Assembly: GCA_947389015.1 (NCBI GenBank)
Contig: CANDVA010000012.1
Location: forward strand, 1-64,000
Length of the DNA: 64,000 nucleotides
Direction of reading: 5' to 3'
Source: an uncultured Clostridia bacterium
GTDB lineage: Bacteria > Bacillota > Clostridia > Oscillospirales > Ruminococcaceae
In this document: one piece after another, positions 8,470 to 16,287 of the stretch
Layout: the number at the start of each line of letters is the position of its first letter
Numbering within the stretch: position 1 is the stretch's first letter
Position numbers and translations under genes: made by a program
The notes under the pieces: model-generated
What the model saw: only the letters and a program-made list of their open reading frames with translations
Databases searched by the model: none
What the model was told of the DNA's origin: nothing

Positions 8470-9941
8470 ACGGCGCTCCCCGCTTTTATCACGACGGGCA
8501 GACGCTCCTTGTCGGGTTTGCCGTTGCTGTTGAGGGGAATTTTCGCCATTTTAACGATAAATTCGGGGATCATAAATTCAGCGAGATCATCGGACAATTC
8601 ACGCCGAATTTCCGAAACTTTTATATCTTTTTTTGACGGTACAACGTAAGCTATCATATATGACAGACCGTCCTCGTCGGAATACGCGCGAACGACCGCC
8701 TGTTCTACGCCGCCACACTGATACAGCCGCGACTCGACTTCCGCAACCTCAACGCGCTTTCCGTAGATCATTATCTGAGAATCCTTGCGGTGCAAAAACG
8801 CTATATCCCCGCTCGACAAAATGTATCCGAGATCGTCGCTGCGGTACATTATCTCTCCGTTTCGCAGCTTTTCGAACGCCTTATTTTCCTCGTCATGATC
8901 GCCGATATATCCGAGCGAAACGCCGTCGCCGTAAATGCAGACCTCGCCGATCTCGCCGTTCGGCAGTTCGTTTCCGCTCGCGTCAAGAATATGTATCTCC
9001 GCGCCTTTAACGGGTTTGCCGATAGGGTATGTACCGTCCTCAAGAACCGCGCCCGCATTGCAATGATAATAGGACGCGCAAACTGTCGTTTCGGACGGAC
9101 CGTAGGTGTTATAAACTTCCGCTTGGGAAAGCAGCTTGTCCGTGTAAGCTCCGCGCAGAACGTCGCCGCCGCTTATCAAAAGACGAAGCGATCTCGGAAT
9201 TTCGGGAAGATGATTCATTTCCGCGAGAAGATACGGAAAACCGCTTAACATAGTTACGCCGTGCCGCTCGACAAAGCTCATCAGCGAACGAACATCGGTC
9301 TTGTCCTCATCGGACGGTATCGCGATCGCGGCGCCGTTGAGCAGGCTTGCGAAAACCTCTTCCACAAAAATATCGAACGAGCAGACCGAATATTGCAGCA
9401 TAATATCGCCGACCGTCGGGTGAAACTCATTCTCGAACGCGCGAACGTAATGGCAGACATTGCGGTTTGTGACGCACACGCCCTTGGGTCTGCCCGTCGT
9501 TCCCGATGTGTAGAGAACGTAGGCGGGCTTGTCGGGAGCGGACAAGTCGGCGCTTTCCCCCGCCGTTTCCATTCCGCATATCTCGCAGTCCGTGAGCCGC
9601 GCGGGCAGACCGTTCAGCTTGGCAGTGAACGCATTTTCCGTGAGAACAAAATCGACCGCCGCCTCTTCCATCATAAAAGCTATCCGTTTTGCGGGGAAAC
9701 TCGGTTCGGCGGGAACATATCTCGCACCGCGCTTCAGTACCGCCAAAATAGCCGCGATCATCTCCGCACGGTGATTCATTACTATCCCGACGCTTGTCAA
9801 ATTTTCGGGAAACGTTGCGGCGATCTTGTCCGTAAGCTCGGATAACTCGCCAAATGTCAGCGTGCGCTCGTTTTCGATTATCGCCGTTTCTTTTTTGTAC
9901 ATCTCGGCGGTATTTTTAAAATAAGAGTAAATAGTGTCCAT
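8466..9941 (-). CDS. Free-standing amino-acid adenylation enzyme (NRPS A-domain type)
   Basis: An AMP-forming ligase of 491 residues built like a nonribosomal peptide synthetase A domain. It has the A3 loop YTSGTTGRPKGV (144-155), A4 SFDIFVEE with the Asp190 that holds the amino group, A5 NTYGPSETT, and A10 NSNGKPDKERLP with the catalytic Lys475. There is no carrier or condensation domain, in the gene or nearby. Reading the pocket by eye against GrsA gives roughly D-I-E-S-I-G-T-V-C-K, which resembles lysine-type codes; this is a tentative hand alignment. It would make an aminoacyl-AMP, either for a carrier protein elsewhere or for direct transfer. GGAGG precedes the ATG at 9941. It lies between a broken esterase gene and a GNAT. 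Confidence 0.85.
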   Translation of the reverse strand: MDTIYSYFKNTAEMYKKETAIIENERTLTFGELSELTDKIAATFPENLTSVGIVMNHRAEMIAAILAVLKRGARYVPAEPSFPAKRIAFMMEEAAVDFVLTENAFTAKLNGLPARLTDCEICGMETAGESADLSAPDKPAYVLYTSGTTGRPKGVCVTNRNVCHYVRAFENEFHPTVGDIMLQYSVCSFDIFVEEVFASLLNGAAIAIPSDEDKTDVRSLMSFVERHGVTMLSGFPYLLAEMNHLPEIPRSLRLLISGGDVLRGAYTDKLLSQAEVYNTYGPSETTVCASYYHCNAGAVLEDGTYPIGKPVKGAEIHILDASGNELPNGEIGEVCIYGDGVSLGYIGDHDEENKAFEKLRNGEIMYRSDDLGYILSSGDIAFLHRKDSQIMIYGKRVEVAEVESRLYQCGGVEQAVVRAYSDEDGLSYMIAYVVPSKKDIKVSEIRRELSDDLAEFMIPEFIVKMAKIPLNSNGKPDKERLPVVIKAGSAV

Positions 9942-9953
9942 GGTTTTCCTCCG

Positions 9954-10636
9954 TTAACGTTTTAATATCCATGCGATTCCGCTTGCGGTGCGCTCTACGG
10001 CATTTTGAAAATGATTGCCCTTGTTTACTTCAAAATAAGTTTTAACGCCGTTTTCGCGGTAGAATTTCTCTATCTCACGCGTATTTTCTTCCACGGTTTT
10101 CAAAACGGATTCCGCGTTTTATGTTCCCTGTCTCCAAGCGAAAAATACAAATAATCGGGACGCCTTTTCAGCTTATTTTCAAAAACAAACTCCTTGAAAT
10201 CGGGAAACCAAAGCGATCCCGACATACTCGCCGCCCGCGCGAAAATATCCGTTTTGTAAAGCAAATAAACCGCGAACAATCCTGCCAAAGAATACCCCGC
10301 TATACCGCGCCATGAAACGCTTTTCAAGCCGTTCTCCGCGCGCGGGATTATTTCGTTTTCAAGCAGCTTTAAATACTCGTCCGCGCCGCCCGTGCACGGC
10401 GTATCGTTCTGTGATATAGGCGGTATTTCCCACGGGCACATATCGTGATCCCAATTCAAATTACTTATTGTCACAAGCGTAAAGTCGGGGAATTGCCTTG
10501 CCAACAGCATATTGTATATTTCATCACCAATATCCGCGAACATATTCAAATAAATGACGGGATCGTCCGCATCGCCGCTCGGATAGACCGTGACGGTTTT
10601 GCCGCTGATTTCAAAGCGTTCCACTTTAAAGTTCAC
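9954..10636 (-). pseudogene. Esterase-family alpha/beta hydrolase, frameshifted
   Basis: A putative esterase similar to enzymes that cleave siderophore or other esters. It has the nucleophile elbow GYSLAG, an early substrate strand and GSLWFPDF after it. The first 178 codons (10636 to 10100) end at a TGA, but the next frame continues without a break as KTVEENTREIEKFY...GNHFQNAVERTASGIAWILKR to a TAA at 9954-9956. The region with the catalytic His (GNHFQN) lies in this second part. Adding one base near 10105 restores one protein of about 227 residues. So it is either a fresh one-base deletion or a sequencing error. The start is GTG at 10636, in a GTGA overlap with the DUF1848 gene. Confidence 0.8.
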
Positions 10637-11547
10637 CCCTTTAAAAACGATTTTTGCGCGCCTTGAACCATTGTGTCCTCAGGCTTTAAATTCCCGAGCA
10701 GCAGCGGAGAATCAGCATCGTGCAGCTTGAAATTATCGAACGCTTTTTGCGGATTTTTATTCGCGTAGCAATATTTGCAGCCGTTCAAACAAGTATCGTA
10801 TGCGCCGATATCGCGGCTTTCAATGCAGTGGCAGCCTTGCCTCATACCCTTGTGTTTCAAGTCTTTGAATTTAATTTCATTTGCATTTCCGAGAATTTCC
10901 AGCGTCATACAACCCGACGAATGAATTTTGTAACGCGAAAAATCGCCGTTCGTGCCGCAAGTCTGAATAAAAATTCCGTTCTTTTCCGCAATCGCGCCAA
11001 GCCCTTTCGCAATTTTATTCATATCATCTTCCGAAAACGGTATTATTTCGGGCATATTATATTCGAGCTTTTTATACATTTTCACGAAGCTGAAAATACA
11101 GCGGTCGATGTGCGGCGCTAATTTCTCCGCCATTTTCGCGAACGTTTTAAGATGCCGCTCTATGGTGTATTTTTTGGTGAGCAAAACGGGGTCGTAACGC
11201 CACGCGACGCGCTGTTTTCCAACTATTTTTGAAAGCTCGATAAGCGTCTTTATGCTCTCGTCAATTTCGGGAACGCCCGGCTCGACGTCCTTGCTGTAAG
11301 CGGTGATTGTGTAGTGAAAATAGGTGTTGAATTTATCGGTAATTTCGTGCAAATTCGGCAAAATCGTCGCGTAATTTTTTGAGCAAAAAACCACGCAGTC
11401 CACCTTATCCGGAGTCAATTCATAGCGCGTGACTTTATTCGGAAACAGCGGATTTCTTGACAGCACGTAACCCTCGCGAAACCGCTTTAACAGCCACTCC
11501 GTGTAATATTGAACGGTATCCGTTCTGCCTCCTGTGTTGATTATCAT
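10633..11547 (-). CDS. DUF1848 family protein with CxxxCxxC motif
   Basis: About 304 residues matching the DUF1848 family in layout: an early INTGGRTDTVQYYTEWLLKRF segment, a TIM-barrel-like middle, and near the C-terminus CHCIESRDIGAYDTC followed by CLNGCKYCYANKN. The last part holds CxxxCxxC, as in radical SAM enzymes, but here at the C-terminal end. The biochemical role is unknown. The start is put at the ATG at 11547, with AGAGGTG upstream, so the gene starts 19 bases past the nitroreductase stop. It is coupled to the esterase gene through a GTGA overlap. Confidence 0.82.
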   Translation of the reverse strand: MIINTGGRTDTVQYYTEWLLKRFREGYVLSRNPLFPNKVTRYELTPDKVDCVVFCSKNYATILPNLHEITDKFNTYFHYTITAYSKDVEPGVPEIDESIKTLIELSKIVGKQRVAWRYDPVLLTKKYTIERHLKTFAKMAEKLAPHIDRCIFSFVKMYKKLEYNMPEIIPFSEDDMNKIAKGLGAIAEKNGIFIQTCGTNGDFSRYKIHSSGCMTLEILGNANEIKFKDLKHKGMRQGCHCIESRDIGAYDTCLNGCKYCYANKNPQKAFDNFKLHDADSPLLLGNLKPEDTMVQGAQKSFLKG

Positions 11548-11566
11548 AATTACACCTCTTTTTAAA

Positions 11567-12154
11567 TTACCATTTTCCGAAATGCATTGCCTCACGCGCG
11601 TTTCGTTCAACCTGTTCGAGAACGGCGGTGTTTTCCTCGGGATAGCCTATGCCGATATAACATGGCATTGTGTATCCTGCCGGCGCGCCGACTGCCCTTG
11701 CAACGTTTGCGCCCTCGTTTCCCACGGGTATCCTCATCGAACAAGCGAGCCCCTCCGCCGCTGCCGCAAGAAAAATATTTTCAATGCAGCACCACATCGC
11801 CGCGAGGTTCATTGAGCCGCTGCCTTTGCAAAACGGTAAAATCACGCAGCCGCTTTGGGCGAGCATTGTGTACTGTTTCGGCATTGCGTAAGCGTACATT
11901 TTCTGCTGCGGAGAAGCGGTTTCCGGCGCGGGTTTTCCGTTGAGGTATCCTTCCGCGTATGCCTTTGCGAATTGTAGCGCGTTATCTTTTTCCTGTTCAT
12001 CACGAAGAATTATAAACTCCCATTCGCGTTGATGATTATGCGTAGGAGCCTGCATTCCTGCACTTATAATTCGCTCCATAGCATCGTCCGCAACAGGCGT
12101 ATTTTTCAATTCGCGGATCGTTCTTCTGTTTTTGATCGTGTCATAAAATTCCAT
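11567..12154 (-). CDS. Nitroreductase-family flavoprotein
   Basis: A 195-residue FMN-dependent oxidoreductase of the nitroreductase fold. The N-terminal motif KNRRTIRELKNTPV and the helix APTHNHQREWEFIIL are the FMN phosphate/ring contacts of the family, and the C-terminal part holds GYPEENTAVLEQVERNAREAMHFGKW. Such enzymes pass electrons from NAD(P)H to nitro compounds, quinones or similar. The natural substrate cannot be read from sequence. It begins 5 bases after the MarR regulator, which probably controls it. Confidence 0.88.
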   Translation of the reverse strand: MEFYDTIKNRRTIRELKNTPVADDAMERIISAGMQAPTHNHQREWEFIILRDEQEKDNALQFAKAYAEGYLNGKPAPETASPQQKMYAYAMPKQYTMLAQSGCVILPFCKGSGSMNLAAMWCCIENIFLAAAAEGLACSMRIPVGNEGANVARAVGAPAGYTMPCYIGIGYPEENTAVLEQVERNAREAMHFGKW

Positions 12155-12159
12155 AGTAA

Positions 12160-12612
12160 TTACCCCTTTATTTCATTAAATTTTTGGCGCATAAGCCCTG
12201 AAAATAATTCGGTTAAGCGCACCAATTCCGCGATGTCTTTGTCGGAAAGCTCCGCCATAGCGTTTATTTCGGCGTTCGCGGCGGGCGGAATGATTTTTTT
12301 GACGTATTTTTTGCCCTCACCCGTTAGGCGGACTATTTTGTTGCGGCGGTCGGTTTCGGACTCTTTCAGCGAAACATAACCAAGCTTCATAAACTTTTTG
12401 ATGATCGCGCTGACGGTCTGTTTTGTCGCGGACAGTCGCTCGCAGATCTCCGACTGCAAACAGCCCTCGGGCGCGAACCAAATAAGGTCGAGCACGAAAA
12501 GTTCTTTCGCCGTCAATCCGTGTTTGCGCGAGTGGCTTTCGTATGCGGCGAACTGCACATCACGCAGCCTGCAATACCTATTCACAAATTCCCTCACTTC
12601 TTCTCGTTCCAT
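12160..12612 (-). CDS. MarR-family transcriptional regulator
   Basis: A 150-residue winged-helix regulator. The DNA-binding part (LTAKELFVLDLIWFAPEGCLQSEICERLSATKQTVSAIIKKFMKLGYV) and the wing (ETDRRNKIVRLTGEGKKYV) are typical of MarR, with dimerisation helices at both ends. It heads the minus-strand operon running to 5642 and is preceded by a consensus promoter and a 16-base near-palindrome at 12642-12657, so self-control is likely. The ligand may be a phenolic or electrophilic compound, given the adjacent nitroreductase, but this is inference. Confidence 0.92.
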   Translation of the reverse strand: MEREEVREFVNRYCRLRDVQFAAYESHSRKHGLTAKELFVLDLIWFAPEGCLQSEICERLSATKQTVSAIIKKFMKLGYVSLKESETDRRNKIVRLTGEGKKYVKKIIPPAANAEINAMAELSDKDIAELVRLTELFSGLMRQKFNEIKG

Positions 12613-12641
12613 AAAATAACCTCGCTTATAAAATGATAGAC

Positions 12642-12694
12642 AGTCGAATATCGGACTATATGCTTATTATAATTTATCGTTTGGGAAAAGTCAA
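12642..12694 (-). promoter_or_regulatory. marR operon promoter and probable MarR operator
   Basis: On the minus strand TTGACT (12689-12694), a 17-base spacer and TATAAT (12666-12671). Directly downstream, 12642-12657 is the near-palindrome AGTCGAATATCGGACT, 12 of 16 positions symmetric, well placed to block transcription when bound. Confidence 0.7.
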
Positions 12695-12898
12695 GTGCTT
12701 TTTTGAACTTTCACACAACTTTCACGTTTATGGTATGCGGATGTTTGCGTCGTTGAGTATAACAAGTTATCCAAAAGGACAAGTATGTGAAAAACTTTGG
12801 GTGTAGGAGCAGTTCCTTATTAAAAACATTATGGTATCGGCGATATGGCAAAGCTGTCAAAGAGTTGCTTCCAGAGTGATATAAAATGATTTGCCCTA

Positions 12899-12927
12899 TT
12901 CTTTGTTTAATGCGGCTCAAATTTTGA
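12899..12927 (+). repeat. 29-bp direct repeat, right copy
   Basis: Matches 3547-3575 at 27 of 29 bases, same orientation. Only this small piece of the excisionase gene is repeated; the sequence on both sides is unrelated. Confidence 0.7.
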
Positions 12928-12952
12928 CTTGATTTTTCCTCTTTTCTATGAT
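12924..12952 (+). promoter_or_regulatory. Promoter-like pair
   Basis: TTGACT (12924-12929) and TATGAT (12947-12952) are 17 bases apart; an alternative TATAAT lies at 12952-12957. It points towards the tRNA fragment, and no intact gene follows. Confidence 0.4.
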
Positions 12953-13133
12953 ATAATAACGTTAGATTTAGAAATTTCTTCTTGGTGAACGTGAAAAAGT
13001 TGACCACATATCTGACCATAGACAGCTCTGGAGTACATGGAAACAATGGATACAAGACCGCCAAAGAGGATTTGCCGTGGAGCGGAAACGGCTATAAAAA
13101 GCCATTCGCGGCGGAGAGGCATTAAATTCACTC

Positions 13134-13178
13134 TTCGGGACGCAGAGGTCGCGTGTTCAAATCACGTCGTCTCGACCA
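13134..13178 (+). other. 3' half of tRNA-Pro(CGG): probable attachment site
   Basis: Forty-five bases form an exact tRNA 3' half: anticodon loop TTCGGGA (anticodon CGG), the 3' anticodon stem CGCAG, a 5-base variable loop AGGTC, a T arm GCGTG-TTCAAAT-CACGT, the acceptor strand CGTCTCG, discriminator A and an encoded CCA. All lengths are canonical. The 5' half is absent: the bases before the loop do not pair with CGCAG. This is the usual mark left at the distal end of an island that integrates at the anticodon loop of a tRNA gene, the intact gene being at the other end, left of this window. Confidence 0.85.
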
Positions 13179-13202
13179 TGATATTGTGATCAAATAGATA
13201 TT

Positions 13203-13240
13203 ATGCCTACAAACGGTGGTATAAAGCCATTTGTGGGCAT
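13203..13240. repeat. Imperfect hairpin beside the att site
   Basis: Arms at 13203-13216 and 13227-13240 match at 12 of 14 bases, with a 10-base loop. No T-run follows. The role is unknown; it may be a terminator relic of the tRNA unit or part of the recombination site. Confidence 0.4.
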
Positions 13241-13431
13241 AAATCTTGCAAAAAACAGGATTCACGGTCCACAGATATTTTCGACACGAAATAGGACTTG
13301 AACCCTTTAGCAACAAAATTTTTGCAGTTGAATTTGTGCAGATTATACATATTATAAGTATTGCAATATATGTTGCTCAGTCATCTCGGATAATGGCGTT
13401 ACCACTGTTTTGTGGGAAACGCAATTTGGAG

Positions 13432-13620
13432 GTGATTAAAATAAATAGTTTTTTAAGTTGGATCGGCGGTAAAAAATTGAGCCGCGACATAATAATCCCC
13501 TGTTTCCCTCTGTATTACGAGCGTTATATAGAGGTGTTCGGTGGCGGCTGGATACTTTTCGCAAAGCCGCCCGGTAACGATCATGAAATATTCAACGACG
13601 CAAATTCAAATATTTCAAAT
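13432..13620 (+). pseudogene. N-terminal relic of a D12-class (Dam) DNA adenine methylase
   Basis: About 60 codons read FLSWIGGKK, then YYERYIEVFGGGWILFAKPPGNDHEIFNDANSNISN. This is the start of D12-class N6-adenine methylases: the FxWxGGK motif that binds S-adenosylmethionine and the YIEVFGG motif I. GGAGGTG lies just before it. The rest of the enzyme, with the DPPY catalytic motif, is missing; the frame passes into group II intron sequence near 13620. Such methylases are common on phages and conjugative elements, so this is probably a second, older mobile relic. Confidence 0.8.
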
Positions 13621-13643
13621 ACAGAAAATGTACCGTTACAGGT

Positions 13644-13786
13644 AAGGTGTTGTGGATTGATGAAATCCATTGTCGCCATAAAAAGCTGTTAAGTCAGGGC
13701 GGTACGGACGATTACAAAAATCCGATAAAATCCAGCTTGACAAAATAAACAAACTCCGAGTGTTAACGGGTAACACCGCTATTTAA
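13644..13786 (+). pseudogene. C-terminal relic of a group II intron-encoded protein
   Basis: Two pieces in two frames. First KVLWIDEIHCRHKK..., then SQGGTDDYKN, as in the HNH endonuclease domain at the end of group II intron reverse transcriptases. Then, in another frame, LDKINKLRVLTGNTAI and a stop, which is like the usual last residues of such proteins. The reverse transcriptase and maturase domains are gone, and a short segment between the pieces has been lost or shifted. The intron's domain V follows 58 bases later, which supports the call. Confidence 0.75.
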
Positions 13787-13843
13787 TTGTTTTGATAACT
13801 TTGAAAATGATACCAATTCGATGAGATTGTAATATTGATGGAA

Positions 13844-13924
13844 CGCCGTGTGCGGTGAAAGCCGCATGCACGGTGTGGAACGAGGGAAAAGGCGGAGATT
13901 ACTTCAAGGCCTTACCTATCGTTA
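13844..13924 (+). ncRNA. Group II intron 3' end (domains V-VI)
   Basis: Domain V is at 13844-13877: CGCCGUGUGCGG, then the tetraloop side UGAAAG, then CCGCAUGCACGGUG, matching the very conserved 34-base catalytic hairpin. Domain VI and the intron end follow (about 13880-13924, ending ACCTATCGTTAT). It is a truncated relic: the 5' domains and most of the intron protein are absent. Its last bases lie over the end of the membrane protein gene on the other strand. Confidence 0.85.
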
Positions 13925-14415
13925 TTTCTCAGGCAAAACGTCCATGCAAACAGCGGGTACTGCCAGCAGTACAGCAGTGCGAAAAGGCAGTTTGCCGTCA
14001 TTGTGCCGAATAAGATACAGCACAGCGCGATCACAAGCGTTATTGCCGCGGAAGCCGCCGAGAAGATAATGTATGCTCTCCGGGTAAGGAGGAGTTCGCC
14101 GCCGCTCACATCAAGCTCTCCGTGCAGACCGAATATTCTGTAAAACCCAAACAGCGCGATATTCAACAATGTTATCACAATAAAAAACAGAATATACATT
14201 ATCATGGGCAGCATACTGTTCATGAAAAGGTCAAGGAAGAACGCACCTGTTTTGAGTACGGGTGTGAAGTCCGTTCCGTCGACGATCATCTCGTCAACAT
14301 TCTCGGCATATTGCGTATTGACCGCGGTCAAGCTGCAAAAACAAGACGTGAAAATTATCGTGAATACCGCCGAAACTATGGACAGTACAGTAAATATCGC
14401 AAAATGTTTTTTCAT
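13912..14415 (-). CDS. Small membrane protein of unknown function
   Basis: I do not recognise this 167-residue protein. It has about four hydrophobic helices: residues 5-30, a long one near 62-98 that may be two, 113-135, and one near the end. A periplasmic/external loop lies at 32-55. The final residues (NNDR and the stop) are encoded by the end of the group II intron relic on the opposite strand, so the original C-terminus has probably been replaced. It starts 4 bases after the UPF0210 gene's stop and is likely co-transcribed with it. Confidence 0.6.
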   Translation of the reverse strand: MKKHFAIFTVLSIVSAVFTIIFTSCFCSLTAVNTQYAENVDEMIVDGTDFTPVLKTGAFFLDLFMNSMLPMIMYILFFIVITLLNIALFGFYRIFGLHGELDVSGGELLLTRRAYIIFSAASAAITLVIALCCILFGTMTANCLFALLYCWQYPLFAWTFCLRNNDR

Positions 14416-14419
14416 AGCG

Positions 14420-15772
14420 TCAGTTTTTCAAACTCTGGAGCGGAGCGGGGATACGTCCGCCGCGCGAGATGAACTTCGAGGAGCTGAAACGGCTTACGGG
14501 CATAACGGGACCGCTTCCGAACAGCCCGCCGAATTCGAGCGTATCGCCCTCCTTCATTCCGATAGCAGGGATAACGCGCACCGCGGTAGTCTTGGAGTTC
14601 ACCATGCCGATAGCTGCCTCATCCGCGATTATTGCCGAGATAGTGTCCGCGGAGGTATCTCCCGGGACTACGATCATATCCAGTCCTACCGAGCAGACAG
14701 CCGTCATTGCCTCGAGCTTTTCGAGCGACAGCGAGCCGCGGTTTACTGCGTCGATCATTCCAGCGTCCTCGGAGACGGGGATAAATGCGCCCGAAAGCCC
14801 TCCGACGTGCGAGCTTGCCATTACGCCGCCCTTTTTGACCGCGTCGTTGAGCATTGCCAGACACGCGGTAGTACCGTGAGCGCCGCAGCTTTCAAGACCT
14901 ATCTCTTCAAGAATATGTGCCACCGAGTCGCCGACCGCGGGGGTAGGCGCTAATGAAAGATCTACAATACCAAACGGCACACCCAAACGCCTTGAAGCCT
15001 CGGTACCGACAAGCTGACCCATACGGGTTATCTTGAACGCGGTCTTTTTGATAACGTCCGCTATCTCGCTTATATTTGCGTCCGGGTGCTTTTCGAGAGC
15101 CGCGCGGACCACTCCGGGACCCGAAACGCCGACGTTGATCTCGCAGTCGTATTCGCCCACGCCGTGGAACGCGCCCGCCATAAAGGGATTGTCCTCGGGA
15201 GCGTTGCAGAACACGACTATCTTAGCCGCGCCGAAGCAGTGGTCATCCTTGGTCTTTTCGCTTGCCTCGCGGATAATTTTGCCCATCATAGCCACCGCGT
15301 CCATATTGATCCCCGCCTTGGTCGAGCCGACGTTGACGGAGGAGCAGACGTTGGTGGTCTCGGCGAGCGCCTCGGGAATAGACTCAATAAGCTCCTTGTC
15401 GCCCGCGGAAAAGCCCTTGTGGACAAGCGCGGAGTAACCGCCGACATAGTTTACGCCCGTGCCCTCGGCAACGCGCTGAAGTGTCCTCGCGTACTTTACG
15501 GGCTCGCCTGAGGCCGCCGAAACGATAGATATCGGGGTTACGGAAATGCGCTTGTTGATTATCGGGATACCGTACTCCTTTTCAATATCCTCGCCCGTCT
15601 TAACGAGATTTTCCGCCTTGCGCATCATCTTCTCGTAAATTTTATCGCAGGCGCGGTCAGCGTCGCTGTCGATACAGTCAAGGAGCGAGATACCCATTGT
15701 CGTGGTGCGTATGTCGAGGTTTTCCTCCTGTATCATCTTTATGGTCTCTAAAATATCGCCTGTATTAAGCAT
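14420..15772 (-). CDS. PFL-family protein (UPF0210)
   Basis: A 450-residue protein of the UPF0210/DUF711 family, whose fold is related to glycyl radical enzymes. The family nickname comes from that likeness, but no enzymatic role is firmly known. Features typical of it are the opening [25 protein letters not shown], the glycine-rich [17 protein letters not shown], the [19 protein letters not shown] segment, and an end with [13 protein letters not shown]. Length and both ends match the family. It follows an ACT-domain gene by 18 bases, the usual partner across Firmicutes, which hints at control by a small ligand such as an amino acid. Confidence 0.93.
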   Translation of the reverse strand: MLNTGDILETIKMIQEENLDIRTTTMGISLLDCIDSDADRACDKIYEKMMRKAENLVKTGEDIEKEYGIPIINKRISVTPISIVSAASGEPVKYARTLQRVAEGTGVNYVGGYSALVHKGFSAGDKELIESIPEALAETTNVCSSVNVGSTKAGINMDAVAMMGKIIREASEKTKDDHCFGAAKIVVFCNAPEDNPFMAGAFHGVGEYDCEINVGVSGPGVVRAALEKHPDANISEIADVIKKTAFKITRMGQLVGTEASRRLGVPFGIVDLSLAPTPAVGDSVAHILEEIGLESCGAHGTTACLAMLNDAVKKGGVMASSHVGGLSGAFIPVSEDAGMIDAVNRGSLSLEKLEAMTAVCSVGLDMIVVPGDTSADTISAIIADEAAIGMVNSKTTAVRVIPAIGMKEGDTLEFGGLFGSGPVMPVSRFSSSKFISRGGRIPAPLQSLKN

Positions 15773-15790
15773 TGTGTATAATTCTCCCTT

Positions 15791-16060
15791 TTAAATTTTG
15801 TGCATAGAGTTGAAAATATCCTCGTGCATAACGTGTATCTGCAAGCCCATCTCGGTGCCTGCGTTTTTCAGCTTTTCGGCGAAGTCGATATAATCTATGG
15901 TAAGCTGTGATATCTCGATCATCATAGTCATGGCGAACAAATCCTGCATAATGGTCTGCGTCACATCCATGACGTTAGCCTTGTATTCCGCGCATATCCC
16001 GCTCACCTTTGCGAGAATTCCGACTGTATCCTTACCGATAACGGCAACTACTGCTCTCAT
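15791..16060 (-). CDS. ACT-domain regulatory protein (UPF0237)
   Basis: A single ACT domain of 89 residues: RAVVAVIGKDTVGILAKVSGICAEY with the ligand-binding turn, then NVMDVTQTIMQDLFAMTMMIEI and a second helix. These small proteins bind amino acids and act as sensors; this UPF0237 type nearly always precedes the UPF0210 gene, as here. The exact ligand is unknown. A promoter should lie between 16061 and 16170, which is AT-rich, but no clear pair stands out on this strand. Confidence 0.92.
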   Translation of the reverse strand: MRAVVAVIGKDTVGILAKVSGICAEYKANVMDVTQTIMQDLFAMTMMIEISQLTIDYIDFAEKLKNAGTEMGLQIHVMHEDIFNSMHKI

Positions 16061-16171
16061 AATTCCTCCTGTTCTGCGGTCAAAATGTCTAAAAATTTGC
16101 CCCGCAACCGTTGATTTTTTATATCTTCTACTCTATTATACTAAAAAAAATCAAAAAAGTAAATCTATTCC

Positions 16172-16200
16172 TAGACAAATTTGAAATTTTGTGATAAAAT
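16172..16200 (+). promoter_or_regulatory. Promoter of the PHP phosphatase gene
   Basis: TAGACA (16172-16177), a 17-base spacer and TAAAAT (16195-16200) with an upstream TG, 88 bases before the start at 16288. Confidence 0.5.
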
Positions 16201-16287
16201 AATAAAAGTAGAGAAATGCCGAGGGTGATTTATGTATATTTTTGCGGTATCGGCATAAAAGCAAAAGAAGGGTCAAATTAACATAAT

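Larger units (their letters stand above)
12695..13133. other. Gene-poor stretch at the island's right end
   Basis: No gene is supported here. A 117-codon minus ORF (12711-13064) has no ribosome site and no family features, but includes a copy of the excisionase start (see 12899-12927). A promoter-like pair reads rightwards at 12924-12952. Short open stretches on the plus strand (about 12980-13130) have no recognisable product. Confidence 0.5.

Noticed and set aside
12711-13064. A 117-codon minus ORF upstream of marR
   Set aside because: No ribosome site and no domain; only its LSRIKQR part is meaningful, as a repeat of the excisionase start.
13128-13316. A 62-codon minus ORF ending RRRDLNTRPLRPEE
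   Set aside because: This well-known false peptide is the antisense of a tRNA T arm and anticodon arm; it only confirms the tRNA-Pro fragment.
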